Below are positions 1 to 8,130 of a DNA stretch of 13,669 nucleotides, piece by piece. The notes beneath the pieces were generated by a model. That model saw only the letters and a list, made by a program, of their open reading frames with translations. It did no database searches and was not told the DNA's origin. How positions within the stretch are numbered: position 1 is the stretch's first letter; the number at the start of each line of letters is the position of its first letter. The translations under genes and the position numbers were made by a program. Location of the stretch: NCBI GenBank assembly GCA_011634665.1, contig WAEK01000061.1:1-13669 (forward strand), written 5' to 3'. This DNA is from Mortierella sp. BCC40632. Lineage: Eukaryota > Mortierellomycota > Mortierellomycetes > Mortierellales > Mortierellaceae.

Positions 1-642
1 GAAGTGAACGTAGGTGCGGTCCGCAAGGTGCAGCATCGACGATCTTGAATTTTTAGGATAGATTTGAGTAAGAGCATATATGCTTGGGACCCGAATGGTA
101 GAAGACTATGCCTGAATAGGGTGAAGCCAAACTCTGGTGGAGGCTCGTGGCAATTCTGACGTGCAAATCGATAAATCAAATTTGGTATAGGGGCGAAAAA
201 CTAATCGAACCATCTGAAGTAGCTGGTTCCTGCCGAAGTTTTCCCCTCAGGATAACGAAACTCACTCAGTTTAGCCTGGAAGAGGTAAAGCGAATGATTA
301 GGGGCCTTGGGGCTGAAACAGCCTTAACCTGTTCTCAAACTTTAAATATGTAGAGGAGTCCTTGCTGCTTAGTTGAGCCTGGACATTCGAATGATAGATG
401 GCGTTTCTAGTGGGCCATTTTTTGGTAAACAGAACTGGCGATGCGGGATGAACCGAACGTGGGAATTTAAGGCGCCGGAATACACGCTCATCAGACACCA
501 TTTGATTTTCAGTGTGAATACAAACCATGAAAGTGTGGCCTATCGATCCTTTGGTCCCTGGAAATTTCAGGCTAGAGGTGCCAGAAAAAGGATTACCACA
601 GGGATAACTGGCTTGTGGCAGCCAAGCGTTCATAGCGACGTT

Positions 643-678
<36 letters not shown>

Positions 679-740
679 ACTGAAGCAGAATTCAGTAAGC
701 GTTGGATTGTTCACCCACTAATAGGGAACGTGAGCTGGGT

Positions 741-778
<38 letters not shown>

Positions 779-1167
779 ATGAAGTGTTGTTGCAATAGTA
801 GTGAAGTTGGTACGAGGAACACTTCATTCGGATAATGGTATTTGGGTCTGCCTGAGCAGGCAATGACCCGCTTATATCATCCGTTGGATTATGGCTGAAC
901 GCCTCTAAGTCCAGAATCCGTGCTAGAACGCGACGATTACCGCCTTTTCCGATATCTGGTTGAATACGAATAGGTCTTCGGGCCTGAGTCATACTACGTG
1001 GGGAGGGTCTTGCATGGCGGGAAAGGCTGTGTGAGGCACCTGCTAATGTTAATTTCAAATATTGGAAGAATAAATCCATTGCAGACGACTTTAATTGAAC
1101 AGGGGTATTGTAAGCAGTCAGTAGCCTTGTTGCTACGAGCTGCTGAATTATTGTGTTCTGAATTTGT
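1..1167 (+). pseudogene. 28S (LSU) rRNA, 3' half, internally deleted
   Basis: This is fungal-type large-subunit rRNA on the plus strand, truncated at its 5' side by the window edge. Recognisable conserved blocks include GGGACCCGAA near 87, the GGCGAAA/CTAATCGAACCATCT block near 190-215, the GGCGATGCGGGATGAACCGAACG block near 437-460, the TGATCCTTCGATGTCGGCTC block near 650-666, and the 3' terminal region ending near 1167 (TTCTGAATTTGT). At 500/501 the sequence jumps from the ATCAGACACCA block directly to TTTGATTTTCAGTG, so about 1.3 kb of the usual LSU is missing (my estimate from family knowledge). The missing part covers domain IV and part of domain V. Smaller lesions include a shortened sarcin-ricin loop (809-820), an extra T in the GCTGGGTTTAGACC block (732-745), a short loss at 163-170 and an insertion near 585-592. 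It is best read as an rRNA pseudogene. An assembly collapse is the main alternative. Confidence 0.93.
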
Positions 1168-1275
1168 ATGTTTCGACATACCATTCTTCTTTTACTCTCC
1201 TTTCTAACAGGTTACTTGCTGGGTATGAATAGAAGCGTAGTGATAAAAGTTGTTGCAGTGGAAAGTGGAGACCAA

Positions 1276-1313
1276 GGGACGGGGAGGGAAAGGGAGGGAG
1301 AGGGGAGAGAGGG
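1276..1313 (+). other. G-run tract, possible G-quadruplex
   Basis: Seven runs of three or four G are separated by one to five mostly purine bases, about 110 nt after the 28S 3' end. This meets the usual pattern for G-quadruplex formation in the strand that continues the rRNA. A role in termination or replication-fork pausing is only inferred. Confidence 0.5.
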
Positions 1314-1370
1314 AGAAAGCTAACTGGGGCACATTGCCTCGCTCCTGGGGTCCTAATGGATGACTAAACC

Positions 1371-1503
1371 CTCAACGAATTTGGTCCGCACCTTCCATAT
1401 GGTTCCCTGGACCTCCAAAGGGGCATGCTCACTCTCCGTGACTATCTAGAACTCAAGGAATTTGGTCCCACTTTCCGCACGAGTGCTTCCTAGACCTCCA
1501 AAT
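1371..1503 (+). repeat. Imperfect direct repeat pair in the spacer
   Basis: Two copies of about 50 bp lie at 1371-1420 and 1452-1503. Both begin CTCAA(C/G)GAATTTGGTCC and end with (G/T)(A/G)GACCTCCAAA-like sequence. A third partial AATTTGGACCGCA follows at 1501. Subrepeats of this kind are common in rDNA intergenic spacers. Confidence 0.6.
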
Positions 1504-2308
1504 TTGGACCGCATCTCGTTAGTGGGACATGGAATGCTGGTATTAATGCTCTAACATTTGTGATGGACTCAACGAAAAGGGAGGGGGGTCTTTAGATGTG
1601 GGTGAGGGGAGAATCCCTGATGGGCCTCTGGAAAACTTTAAAGTAGAAAAAAACTTATCCCAGGAAAATGGAAAGGATCTGAAGATGAAGGGAGAAAGCC
1701 CTATTCACTGGGAGGAAAGGGGAGGCTAACGAGAAAGAGGTTTTCTTTACTAGGAGGAAAAAGAATCAACGGTAAGGAGAGAACAGAAGCTCAGTCATGT
1801 GTCTGCAGAGCGAACAGTATAAAAAAGCTCTCAACATCTAGGCCCGTTGGTTCTGGCGCCTTTGTCTCGCCAACCTCACTCCTATGTCGTTGATGTAATT
1901 CTATTTGACTGGACCCCTCCTCGCTAGTAAGTTAAAAGATATGACACAGGTGGCGGTCTTCAAGGATCTATTTTTGGAGTGCCAGGTCGGAGCCACGGAG
2001 ACAAAAGGGCTATCTCGTGTTAAGGACCTCCTACACTGTGGTCTAGTAGCATGGGTTTAGTCCCGTGCCTGAGCTTACTATACTTGAGGCATGTACCCCT
2101 TCCCTTTTTATTTGACAAAGGAGCTAATCAAGAGATCTACCATTCTTTCTCGCCATTCGCGTTCCCGTGTCATTCCGCAATATGGGACAAATGGGCAGTG
2201 CAAGGGGCTGAACTGTGGTGGGACGGTGACCTTATCATAGACAGGGCGGAGGGATCAGCAACAGGGAATGAGGTGGAGAGAGACTAGTGTTATGTAGTAG
2301 ATACGATC

Positions 2309-2340
2309 ATAGGCCTTCCGACATAGGAGGCCTATAAAGG
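2309..2340. promoter_or_regulatory. 8-bp inverted repeat overlapping a TATA-like box
   Basis: ATAGGCCT (2309-2316) and AGGCCTAT (2328-2335) form perfect 8-bp arms around an 11-nt loop, and the right arm runs into TATAAAG (2333-2339). A C/T-rich stretch follows at about 2345-2390. This resembles a Pol II core promoter, but no gene starts downstream that I can support. It may be chance. Confidence 0.25.
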
Positions 2341-3071
2341 GTCGCCCCTCCCCAAATAAACCTCAGCTTTCTTTCCTTCAAGTCTTCAAGTTCATTGCAT
2401 TAGCAATCGCCCCTGTCGTGCTGTCCCCAAGGTATTGACCGAGTCAAGGCTTCGATCCAAGATCATGGTCTATCATCCTTTCACTCTCCCCATACTAAAT
2501 CGGTCATCTCACACAGTTACCCCGAACAGATTTTGGTACTGCCTCCTCGATTCCTTTTTGTAAGAAAAGGCGGGAGCCAGGAGCCATATCCCATTAACGG
2601 TACTACCTCGGCTGTAAGTATGAGACTCGGTGAAAAAGTGGAAGATCGGACGAAGAACGCTCCTGAGTGGCTCGCTTGCGATAGCCACTCTTGCAAGTTG
2701 TCCCTTGATCCTATGCGAGGACTTTACGGACCCATCTAGTTTGATCCGCACCGGATTCATGCCTCAAAGATCCCATTTATTGATAGCTATCTCCTCCCCT
2801 CTATCATCCACTCATAGAATAGTCAGAATCCAGAGACAATCGCCTTGAGAAGTCGCCCTTGTCTGCTCTCGTCCCCATGTAGTTTCTTCAACTTACCTCA
2901 TCGTAAGTCATTAGTGTACCTTCCTGAGCCTATTGTTCTATGAGGGGGAGGAAAAGAGTAGATATTGATTTAGAAGCATCCATCCTTAGACCCTACACGG
3001 CACTAGCAACAGGGCAGACAGTGCCTGGAGTGTCTGCAGATAATCTGTCGTAGCGCCTTGTAGAAAGGTAT

Positions 3072-3095
3072 GGATGATGGATGATGGATGATGGA
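3072..3095 (+). repeat. GGATGAT microsatellite
   Basis: Just over three tandem copies of the 7-mer GGATGAT lie 20 bp upstream of the first long poly-T tract. Confidence 0.8.
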
Positions 3096-3112
3096 CATGG
3101 TATATTTATCAA

Positions 3113-3115
<3 letters not shown>

Positions 3116-3147
<32 letters not shown>
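3116..3147 (+). repeat. Poly-T tract, 32 nt
   Basis: An uninterrupted run of 32 T sits between AAGCC and GGCC. It could be the minus-strand poly(A) tail of an old retroposed copy, a mononucleotide expansion, or an intronic pyrimidine tract. No target-site duplication is visible at the immediate flanks. Confidence 0.9.
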
Positions 3148-3148
<1 letters not shown>

Positions 3149-3253
3149 GCCACAAAAGGTCTACCCTGAATTTACTTTCGTAACCAAAGGATCACCATTG
3201 ATGTATAGTAATCTAATCAAGACAAAAGGCAGTTGACAAGGCTAATAAACAAG

Positions 3254-3374
3254 TATAAAAGGATTTGTATCCTTCCCTGCTTTTGCACCCTCTCCTCCGA
3301 CTCATTCTTTTCTCTACTCACACTCTTACTTTTACTTCCTCTTTCTCTTACTCGCACCCTCCCACCTTGCTCAG
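3254..3374 (+). promoter_or_regulatory. TATA box and pyrimidine-rich tract, fungal promoter-like
   Basis: TATAAAA lies at 3254-3260. It is followed by a strongly C/T-rich block (about 3268-3370) that ends in TTGCTCAG just before the coding region starting near 3366-3376. A TATA box followed by a CT block and then an ATG is a common fungal promoter arrangement. The CT block ending in CAG could equally be a 3' splice site at 3374. Confidence 0.4.
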
Positions 3375-4032
3375 AATGTCATCTGCAACCTCATACTGGA
3401 AGATTTACATTCGTTATCAACAGTTGTGGGCCAGACCCTGATCCGGTCACATTTCTCGGGGAGACTTTTGAGAGAGTTCCCAAACAATGCATCGGTACGA
3501 AATCGGATTATGGTAGTTGTCAACGATGCGATTGCCACGAATGCTAGGGATGGGCATGAGGCATATAGAACACGAGTCCGCCAGGTACTCGAGCAAACCC
3601 ACGACTCAGCAACCTCCACAAGATGCAATCGCCTCGCCTGCTGTGCTGCAACAACGCCATGATAGTCTTTCTCATGTTCTTGTGCTACGAATGATGCAAG
3701 CGCTTAACCATATCCTGTCTAAAACAGCAGATCCCACCTCTGCTGGGTCAAACGACAGGTGAGCAACATGTTAGGCATGTTCTGGATCTGATTCGCAGGG
3801 GAGATGAGGGAGGCATTTTCATCATTTCCAGACTTTGGTCTTTCGATGACGCAGAGCTTATTCGGCGTCAAGGCGAGCAAATCTTTGTGACCTCATTAGA
3901 GCAGCCCGACCTTGGTTTGACGATAATGGAGACGGGAGTTCAGGTACTAATTGCTGCCAATGTTCATCAAAGACTCGTTAACAAAAGTCAGATGACGAAT
4001 GCTCAATTAGCCCTTGACCTTCCTGTGATATA
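3366..4032 (+). pseudogene. Frameshifted coding region, unknown family
   Basis: I do not recognise this protein. Three plus-strand frames read as successive parts of one globular protein of roughly 220 residues. About 3366-3590 contains LIRSHFSGRLLREF and RNRIMVVVNDAIATN. About 3590-3725 contains LQQRHDSLSHVLVLRMMQAL. About 3722-4032 contains LDLIRRGDEGGIFIISR and FDDAELIRRQGEQIFVT and ends in a TAA stop. The second shift falls at a TCTAAAAC run, where one extra A would explain it. Convincing splice sites that would join the frames were not found, so decay or base-call errors are preferred over introns. An ATG at 3376 opens a frame that stops after about 20 codons, and the longer frame has no ATG, so the start is unknown. 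A TATA/CT block lies upstream. A host gene relic or an unrecognised transposon protein are both possible. Confidence 0.4.
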
Positions 4033-4284
4033 ATTCGAGCTTACCTTGAGGGAACGCCTCAATAGGGATAGACATAGCAAAGAAGAGGGGTTACAGCAAG
4101 GGGAGAAAAGAGTCGGTGAAAAAAGGCATGCCTGAACACTTGGTCCAGGGACGTTGGGTATTTTATTCTGCTTCCTGCCCGCAAGCTGGATCTTGTAAAT
4201 ACTAACAGGTGCACGTGCCCTAGGCACTGCTCCTCTGATATGAGCCTCCCGCCATAGATCCCAAGTCGAACACTTCCTGCAGAG

Positions 4285-4287
4285 GTA

Positions 4288-4324
<37 letters not shown>
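4285..4324 (+). repeat. Poly-T tract (35 nt) fused to a GTAAGT 5' splice-like site
   Basis: GAG precedes GTAAGT (4285-4290), whose last T begins a run of 35 T (4290-4324). GTAAGT is the consensus fungal 5' splice site, and possible acceptors follow at CTAG (about 4332-4336), ATCTAG and TATAG (4381-4385). The sequence before 4285 has stops in all three frames, so if this is an intron it is probably in a 5' leader. Confidence 0.6.
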
Positions 4325-4400
4325 CCTTGATCTAGCAATCTAGTAACAAAATATGGGAGTTGACTCCTTTCATCATACATTATAGGCAAGAAGACAGAGG

Positions 4401-5160
4401 ATGATCCCGGTACCAATGCCGACTACAGATCAACCTCAAGGCTCATGGAAAGCCTTTTATGATCCACGTATGCCTCCTCTATGTTTCTTGTGTGCCTGTT
4501 TTTTAGTACTTTTCATAGTGTTCGTTTGTCTACCTTTGACCATAGTTATAGCACCGTTTGCCGTTCTAGGATTCATAGTTCTAACGCTGAGTCATATTGC
4601 TGCTCAAAAATAACTAAATTATTTAGGGATTGTTAATCTGTGGCTGTCGGTAGTTGGCTGTCCATTCAAGATGACAGGAAACACTGATGTACTGGACACT
4701 CTATCGCCCTTGCACAATGTATATCTGGTGTGCTATTGGAACGATCTTACTCTGCGTGAAAGGATTGGCAAGTTGTACACAATTGATGTTGCCGATATCA
4801 AGTCTGTAAGACCAAAGTTTAAGGCTCCAAAACGACCAGCGCATTCCCGTTGTACCTTGCCTCTTTACCAGCTCCAGGTATTTCATTTGGCACTTAAAAG
4901 TCTTGCTGGACCATCTGAGTCAAAAATAAATTAAATAATCACTACCCTCTCTTTCTCTCACTTTTCTTCGGTTCCACGCCTAGGACAATGACGAGGCTTG
5001 CTGCACCGTGGCTCTGGTAAATTTCCTCTTGAACCAGCTGCCTCAAGATCAAGGCTCTGTTCTACAACCATTGTTTCAAAACATCACCATGTTGAGAAGA
5101 TCTAACGTAGGCTTGGACTTGTGTTGTCGCTCCCCAATTTTTTCTTATCTCTTGGTATAG
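4401..5160 (+). CDS. Putative three-exon gene, unknown small protein
   Basis: I do not recognise the family. The proposed exons are 4401-4467, 4627-4877 and 4984-5160, joined in frame to give 164 residues. Intron 1 (159 bp) begins GTATGC and ends TAACTAAATTATTTAG, a near-consensus branch point and acceptor. Intron 2 (106 bp) begins GTATTT and ends in a C/T-rich stretch and CCTAG. The joined product includes WNDLTLRERIGKLYTIDVAD in exon 2 and CCTVALVNFLLNQLPQDQG in exon 3, with no strong signal peptide. If intron 1 is retained, the frame instead gives a 70-residue protein with two very hydrophobic segments (about residues 25-64), stopping at 4611-4613. An in-frame TAG at 4383-4385 supports ATG 4401 as the first start. 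The TAG at 5158-5160 is 11 bp before the DIRS left end, so the insertion may have altered the 3' end. Confidence 0.45.
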
Positions 5161-5181
5161 TCCAACATCCAAGTATACTTC

Positions 5182-5197
5182 GCATACGACAGTATGC
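5182..5197. promoter_or_regulatory. Candidate recombinase site, left end
   Basis: GCATAC and GTATGC arms flank a 4-nt centre (GACA). Further copies lie at 9101-9116 (TGTC centre) and 9180-9196 (AAAAG centre) in the ICR and at 9368-9383 (CTTT centre) at the right end. Inverted 6-bp arms around a short spacer resemble a tyrosine-recombinase core site, but binding is inferred. Confidence 0.5.
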
Positions 5198-5208
5198 TTC
5201 TTAAAATT

Positions 5209-5322
5209 GATACGGCCGTCTTTTATTTGATTGCTAGCAAAAGTACTATAGATTTTTTTTTTTTTTTAAATAAATTTTTTCTCTGTGTCCTCCTTTCCTC
5301 TTTTGGCCGTTTTTCTTGCTTG
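5209..5322 (+). repeat. DIRS left inverted terminal repeat
   Basis: It begins GATACGGCCGTC, contains ATTTGATTGCTAGCAA, a T-rich block and CTGTGTCCTCCTTTCCTC, and is the inverted match of 9240-9356 with small indels in the homopolymers. Together with the left extension 5172-5208 it forms the 5' end of the element. Confidence 0.9.
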
Positions 5323-5352
5323 CTGGTGATTACCGCTTCAAAATTTCCCAAA

Positions 5353-6223
5353 ATGGACTCAAACAACTCTACCCTACACCTCCCCCACCCCCCTTACCCT
5401 CGACAACGATATACTACGACAAATCCTACAGCATATTCAACACACCAATCTCACCGATCGGGGCGACAACATGAGTATCGACAAAGGACGACACAGACAC
5501 CTTCACCCGGGAACGTCGCGAATGGCAACCTTCCCAAAGACTTCCTGGAGGACTATTCCCCGACCCCCTTCACGACGTGGAATGGATCCTCCCGCGAGAG
5601 GACAAGAGCGCGATATGGGATACTGCTCCCAAAGAGAAAAAGGAATCAGCTTCGACGCCCCTGATATCCCCTCTGTCCTTTACCAAAAGCTCTCGAAAAA
5701 AAGTAGACCCAGCCGACAAAGACCTTGCAAAAGATCGGCACTAGAGTCGCTATGACCACTCGCCCCCTGGACTATTTGGCATCCAGAATTTGGCGATTAC
5801 AAGATAAGATTGACGACGAGTCTTACCGGGGAACTCCTCCTCCTGACCACTATGACCAGGACACTTATCAGCGACGCGACATCGCATATCATGCAGGTAC
5901 GCCTGGAAGAGGCCTACCGAACATACTCGCCAACAGCCACCTCCCTCCTCCTCAGTCGCGACGACAAGCAATCGGCGCTGAGCGATGAAAGCTCAAAAGC
6001 GACATGAAAGCCCTGAAGAAATTCAAAGGAGTTCTCAAACGACCGCCGCAGATTTGGACCACCCAACCAACAAGGCAATAAACCTTTCAACAACCAGTCG
6101 CGCTTCAAAAAGGGTGGATACAACAATAGCAACAGCAACAACAACAACAACAACAGCAACAACAACAATTACAAACCAAAAACTTCAATGGCACCGGCAG
6201 CCGGGATCGCCGGAACGATGTAG
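5353..6223 (+). pseudogene. DIRS Gag-like protein, frameshifted
   Basis: The putative start is ATG 5353 (MDSNNSTLHL), just inside the left terminal repeat. The reading then moves between all three frames. Segments include REDKSAIWDTAPKEKK (about 5594-5641), RPLDYLASRIWRLQDKI (about 5761-5811), SDATSHIMQVRLEEAYRTYS (about 5870-5929), and a C-terminal Asn-rich, basic tail that stops at 6221-6223. Helical segments of the LSDA(A/T)SxIxQxRLE type are typical of DIRS and Ngaro Gag-like proteins. No CCHC zinc knuckle was seen. Gag probably binds the element RNA. At least four frame changes indicate a dead gene. The tail overlaps the start of the RT frame by about 140 bp, as is usual in this group. 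Confidence 0.7.
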
Positions 6224-7330
6224 AGACATCGCCTCCCCAACCCGGAAAAGACCGCCTTGGCGAGGACAGGGGAAGGATCGCACTTCATCTCCAAGAGTGG
6301 CAACAATTAACCGACAATTCCTGGGCCCTCGACATCGTTCGAGACGGCTATCAGCTAACCTTCACCAACCCACCGCCAACCTCCTCCACCTTCAGACGAC
6401 CCCGACAATTCAACGATCCCGAAACAGCTCTCATCGAATCGGAGCTAACCAACTTAAAACTCATGGACGCGATAGAAAAGGTAGATCCCTCTCAGGACGG
6501 TTTCACCTCCGATATTTTTTCTGGTCCCCAAAAAGAACGGGAAGCAACGACCCGTGATCGACCTCCGGAAGCTCAACGAACACATAGTACACCGCTCCTT
6601 CAAAGATGGAATCGTTAGCAGTAGTAGTAGCAGGCATTCAACGAGACGACTATCTGACGAGCATCGACTTGAAAAGACGCCTTTTCCACATCGACATCCA
6701 CCCGACGAGCCGGAAATACCTCCAATTCACCTGGGGAGGAAAAAGAAGTACCAGTTCAAAGTGCTCCCTTTCGGTCTAACATCTTCTCCAATCGTGTTTT
6801 CAAAAGGTCCTAAAACCGATACTAACCTGGGCAAAGGAAGCTTGGGGCATTCGGATATACGGATACTTGGACGACTTTATCATTCTCTCTCGATCTCGAA
6901 GAGGCGATCAAGAACACCAAAATCATCTGCGAGAAGATGGCGGCTCTAGGACTCAGAGTGAACCCCGAGAAGTCATCATTCAACCCCTCTCAAACGATGC
7001 AACACTTGGGATATGTGATCAACACCAAAACGATGGAGATCCGCCTCCCACGCGACAAGGTTCGAAACGTGATTCGATCAGCTCAACACATCTTGGACAA
7101 GGGCACGGCGACCACGAGACAACTGGCTTCCTTGATCGGTCTTCTTCACTCAACAACCTGCGCCATATTCCCAGCCCAACTCCGCACGCGTTCTCTACTA
7201 TTCTTGAAGATCCAGAACCTTCGATCGAGTCGGGATTGGGATTACCAAACCCAACTCTCGGGAGACCAGTCAGGAAGAGCTCCGATGGTGGATCGACAAC
7301 CTTCAACGCTGGAACGGGAGATCATTTCTT
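6082..7330 (+). pseudogene. DIRS reverse transcriptase, frameshifted
   Basis: The RT frame opens after a stop at 6079-6081 and overlaps Gag. In order it shows HLQEWQQLTDNSWALDIVRD (about 6283-6342), typical of the DIRS RT N-terminus; VPKKNGKQRPVIDLRKLN (6524-6577); motif A TSIDLK with its Asp at 6666-6668; motif B LPFGLTSSP (about 6763-6789); and motif C YLDD (6864-6875). These are followed by ALGLRVNPEKS and QHLGYVIN (about 6943-7020), the thumb region of this family. Frames change at a T6 run (6515-6520, one extra T), near 6603, near 6740, at the AAAAGG after TTTTC (about 6801-6806, extra G) and near 6900. A paired +A/-T change around 6675-6688 alters the residues just after motif A. All catalytic Asp codons survive, but in different frames from the fingers domain. 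Confidence 0.9.
6121..6173 (+). repeat. CAA/CAG trinucleotide tract at the Gag/RT overlap
   Basis: This is a nearly pure CAA/CAG triplet run. It reads as poly-Asn/Ser in the Gag frame, poly-Gln in the RT frame and poly-Thr in the third. It forms the low-complexity Gag tail and the N-terminal linker of RT. Confidence 0.85.
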
Positions 7331-8130
7331 CCTGCCGATCCCTCAGAACTGTCACAACGGATGCCTCGGACACGGGATGGGGGAGCCCATTACAAGGAAC
7401 TCCAGTTCGGGGGGCCACTGGCGGGACGACGAGACCGACCTTCACATCAACCACAAAGAACTCTTAGCAGTCCACCTCACCCTCCAGTCTCTCCCCACCT
7501 GAAGGATGTCACCATCAAGGTCCGCTCCGACAACACGACTGCCATTGCTTATATCAATCACATGGGAGGGACTCGATCCCAATCTCTATCCAACATAGCA
7601 ACGGAGCTATGGGACTGGGCCCTCGAAAAGACGGATAAAAGTCATTGCAGAGCACATCCCAGGACGAGACAATGGGATAGCAGACCGACAATCACGGATG
7701 TCCCCAGAGAAACACCAGTGGATGCTTCACCGACAGTGGTTCAACATGATCGAGAAACGATGGGGCTCACACGACATCGACCTATTCGCCGACCGGATCA
7801 ACCACCAGCTCCCCTGTATTACTCGTGGCGTCCGGATCCAACAGCAGTCGCCTCAAACGCTCTCACGCAGAAATGGCGCCAGTGGAAGAACCCGTATGCC
7901 AACCCCGTGGGCGCTGATCCCGACAATTCTCAGAAAGCTGCGAAGAGAACGCGCCACAATAACGTTGATCACCCCAGATTGGCCTTCGGCTCCGTGGTAC
8001 CCTACACTACTCAAGATGAATTGCGACCAGCCTTTGAGCCTTCCTCGACGCGCGGTGATCCCACGATCGTCTCAAGCACACCCTCTCAGGAATCACAAGT
8101 GGAGTTTGACCGCGTGGCGTATCTCAGGCA
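7331..8130 (+). pseudogene. DIRS RNase H and conserved downstream domain, frameshifted
   Basis: RNase H follows RT directly. The four acidic positions are visible: Asp in TDASDTGWG (7360-7362), Glu in HKELLAVHL (7458-7460), Asp in SDNTTAIAYINHMGG (7529-7531) and Asp in NGIAD (7683-7685). They fall in three different frames, so no single product has all four. RNase H would remove the RNA strand during cDNA synthesis. A second block (about 7698-8130) has WFNMIEKRWGSHDIDLFAD, YYSWRPDP, ALIPTILRKL and TPDWPSAPWYP. This conserved region sits between RNase H and the recombinase in many DIRS elements and has been linked to a methyltransferase-like domain. I see no clear catalytic motif that proves this activity. 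Two roughly compensating frame changes lie near 7816 and 7905. Confidence 0.85.

Larger units (their letters stand above)
1168..3115. other. Spacer-like region with no convincing gene
   Basis: This stretch follows the 28S 3' end, where an rDNA intergenic spacer would be expected. No 5S rRNA, tRNA, 18S or ITS sequence is recognisable. Open frames at 2051-2287 and 2533-2739 are short, match no family I know and have no supporting splice or start context, so they are not called. The visible structure is purine-rich sequence near 1260-1320 and 1570-1780, an imperfect repeat pair, a small inverted repeat with a TATA-like box, and a short microsatellite just before the poly-T tract. Whether it is a true rDNA spacer or unrelated DNA next to a dispersed rRNA fragment cannot be decided here. 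Confidence 0.6.

Noticed and set aside
147..1207. Several open frames on both strands within the first 1.2 kb
   Set aside because: They overlap conserved 28S rRNA sequence and are chance frames.
2051..2287. 78-residue plus-strand frame as a small gene
   Set aside because: There is no family resemblance, start context or splice support. Its length is within chance for this base composition.
1168..3115. 5S rRNA or tRNA gene in the spacer
   Set aside because: No GGTTCGA-type arm with a matching acceptor stem and no 5S core sequence was found.
4003..4416. Minus-strand 137-residue frame with a poly-Lys stretch
   Set aside because: It exists only because the T35 tract reads as poly-Lys in reverse. 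The flanking residues show no domain.
5914..6168. Minus-strand poly-Leu frame resembling a signal peptide
   Set aside because: It is the reverse of the CAA repeat, not a real protein.
5985..6557. 190-residue plus-strand frame with poly-Thr
   Set aside because: It is a shadow of the DIRS RT frame across the CAA tract and Gag/RT overlap. The RT motifs are in another frame.
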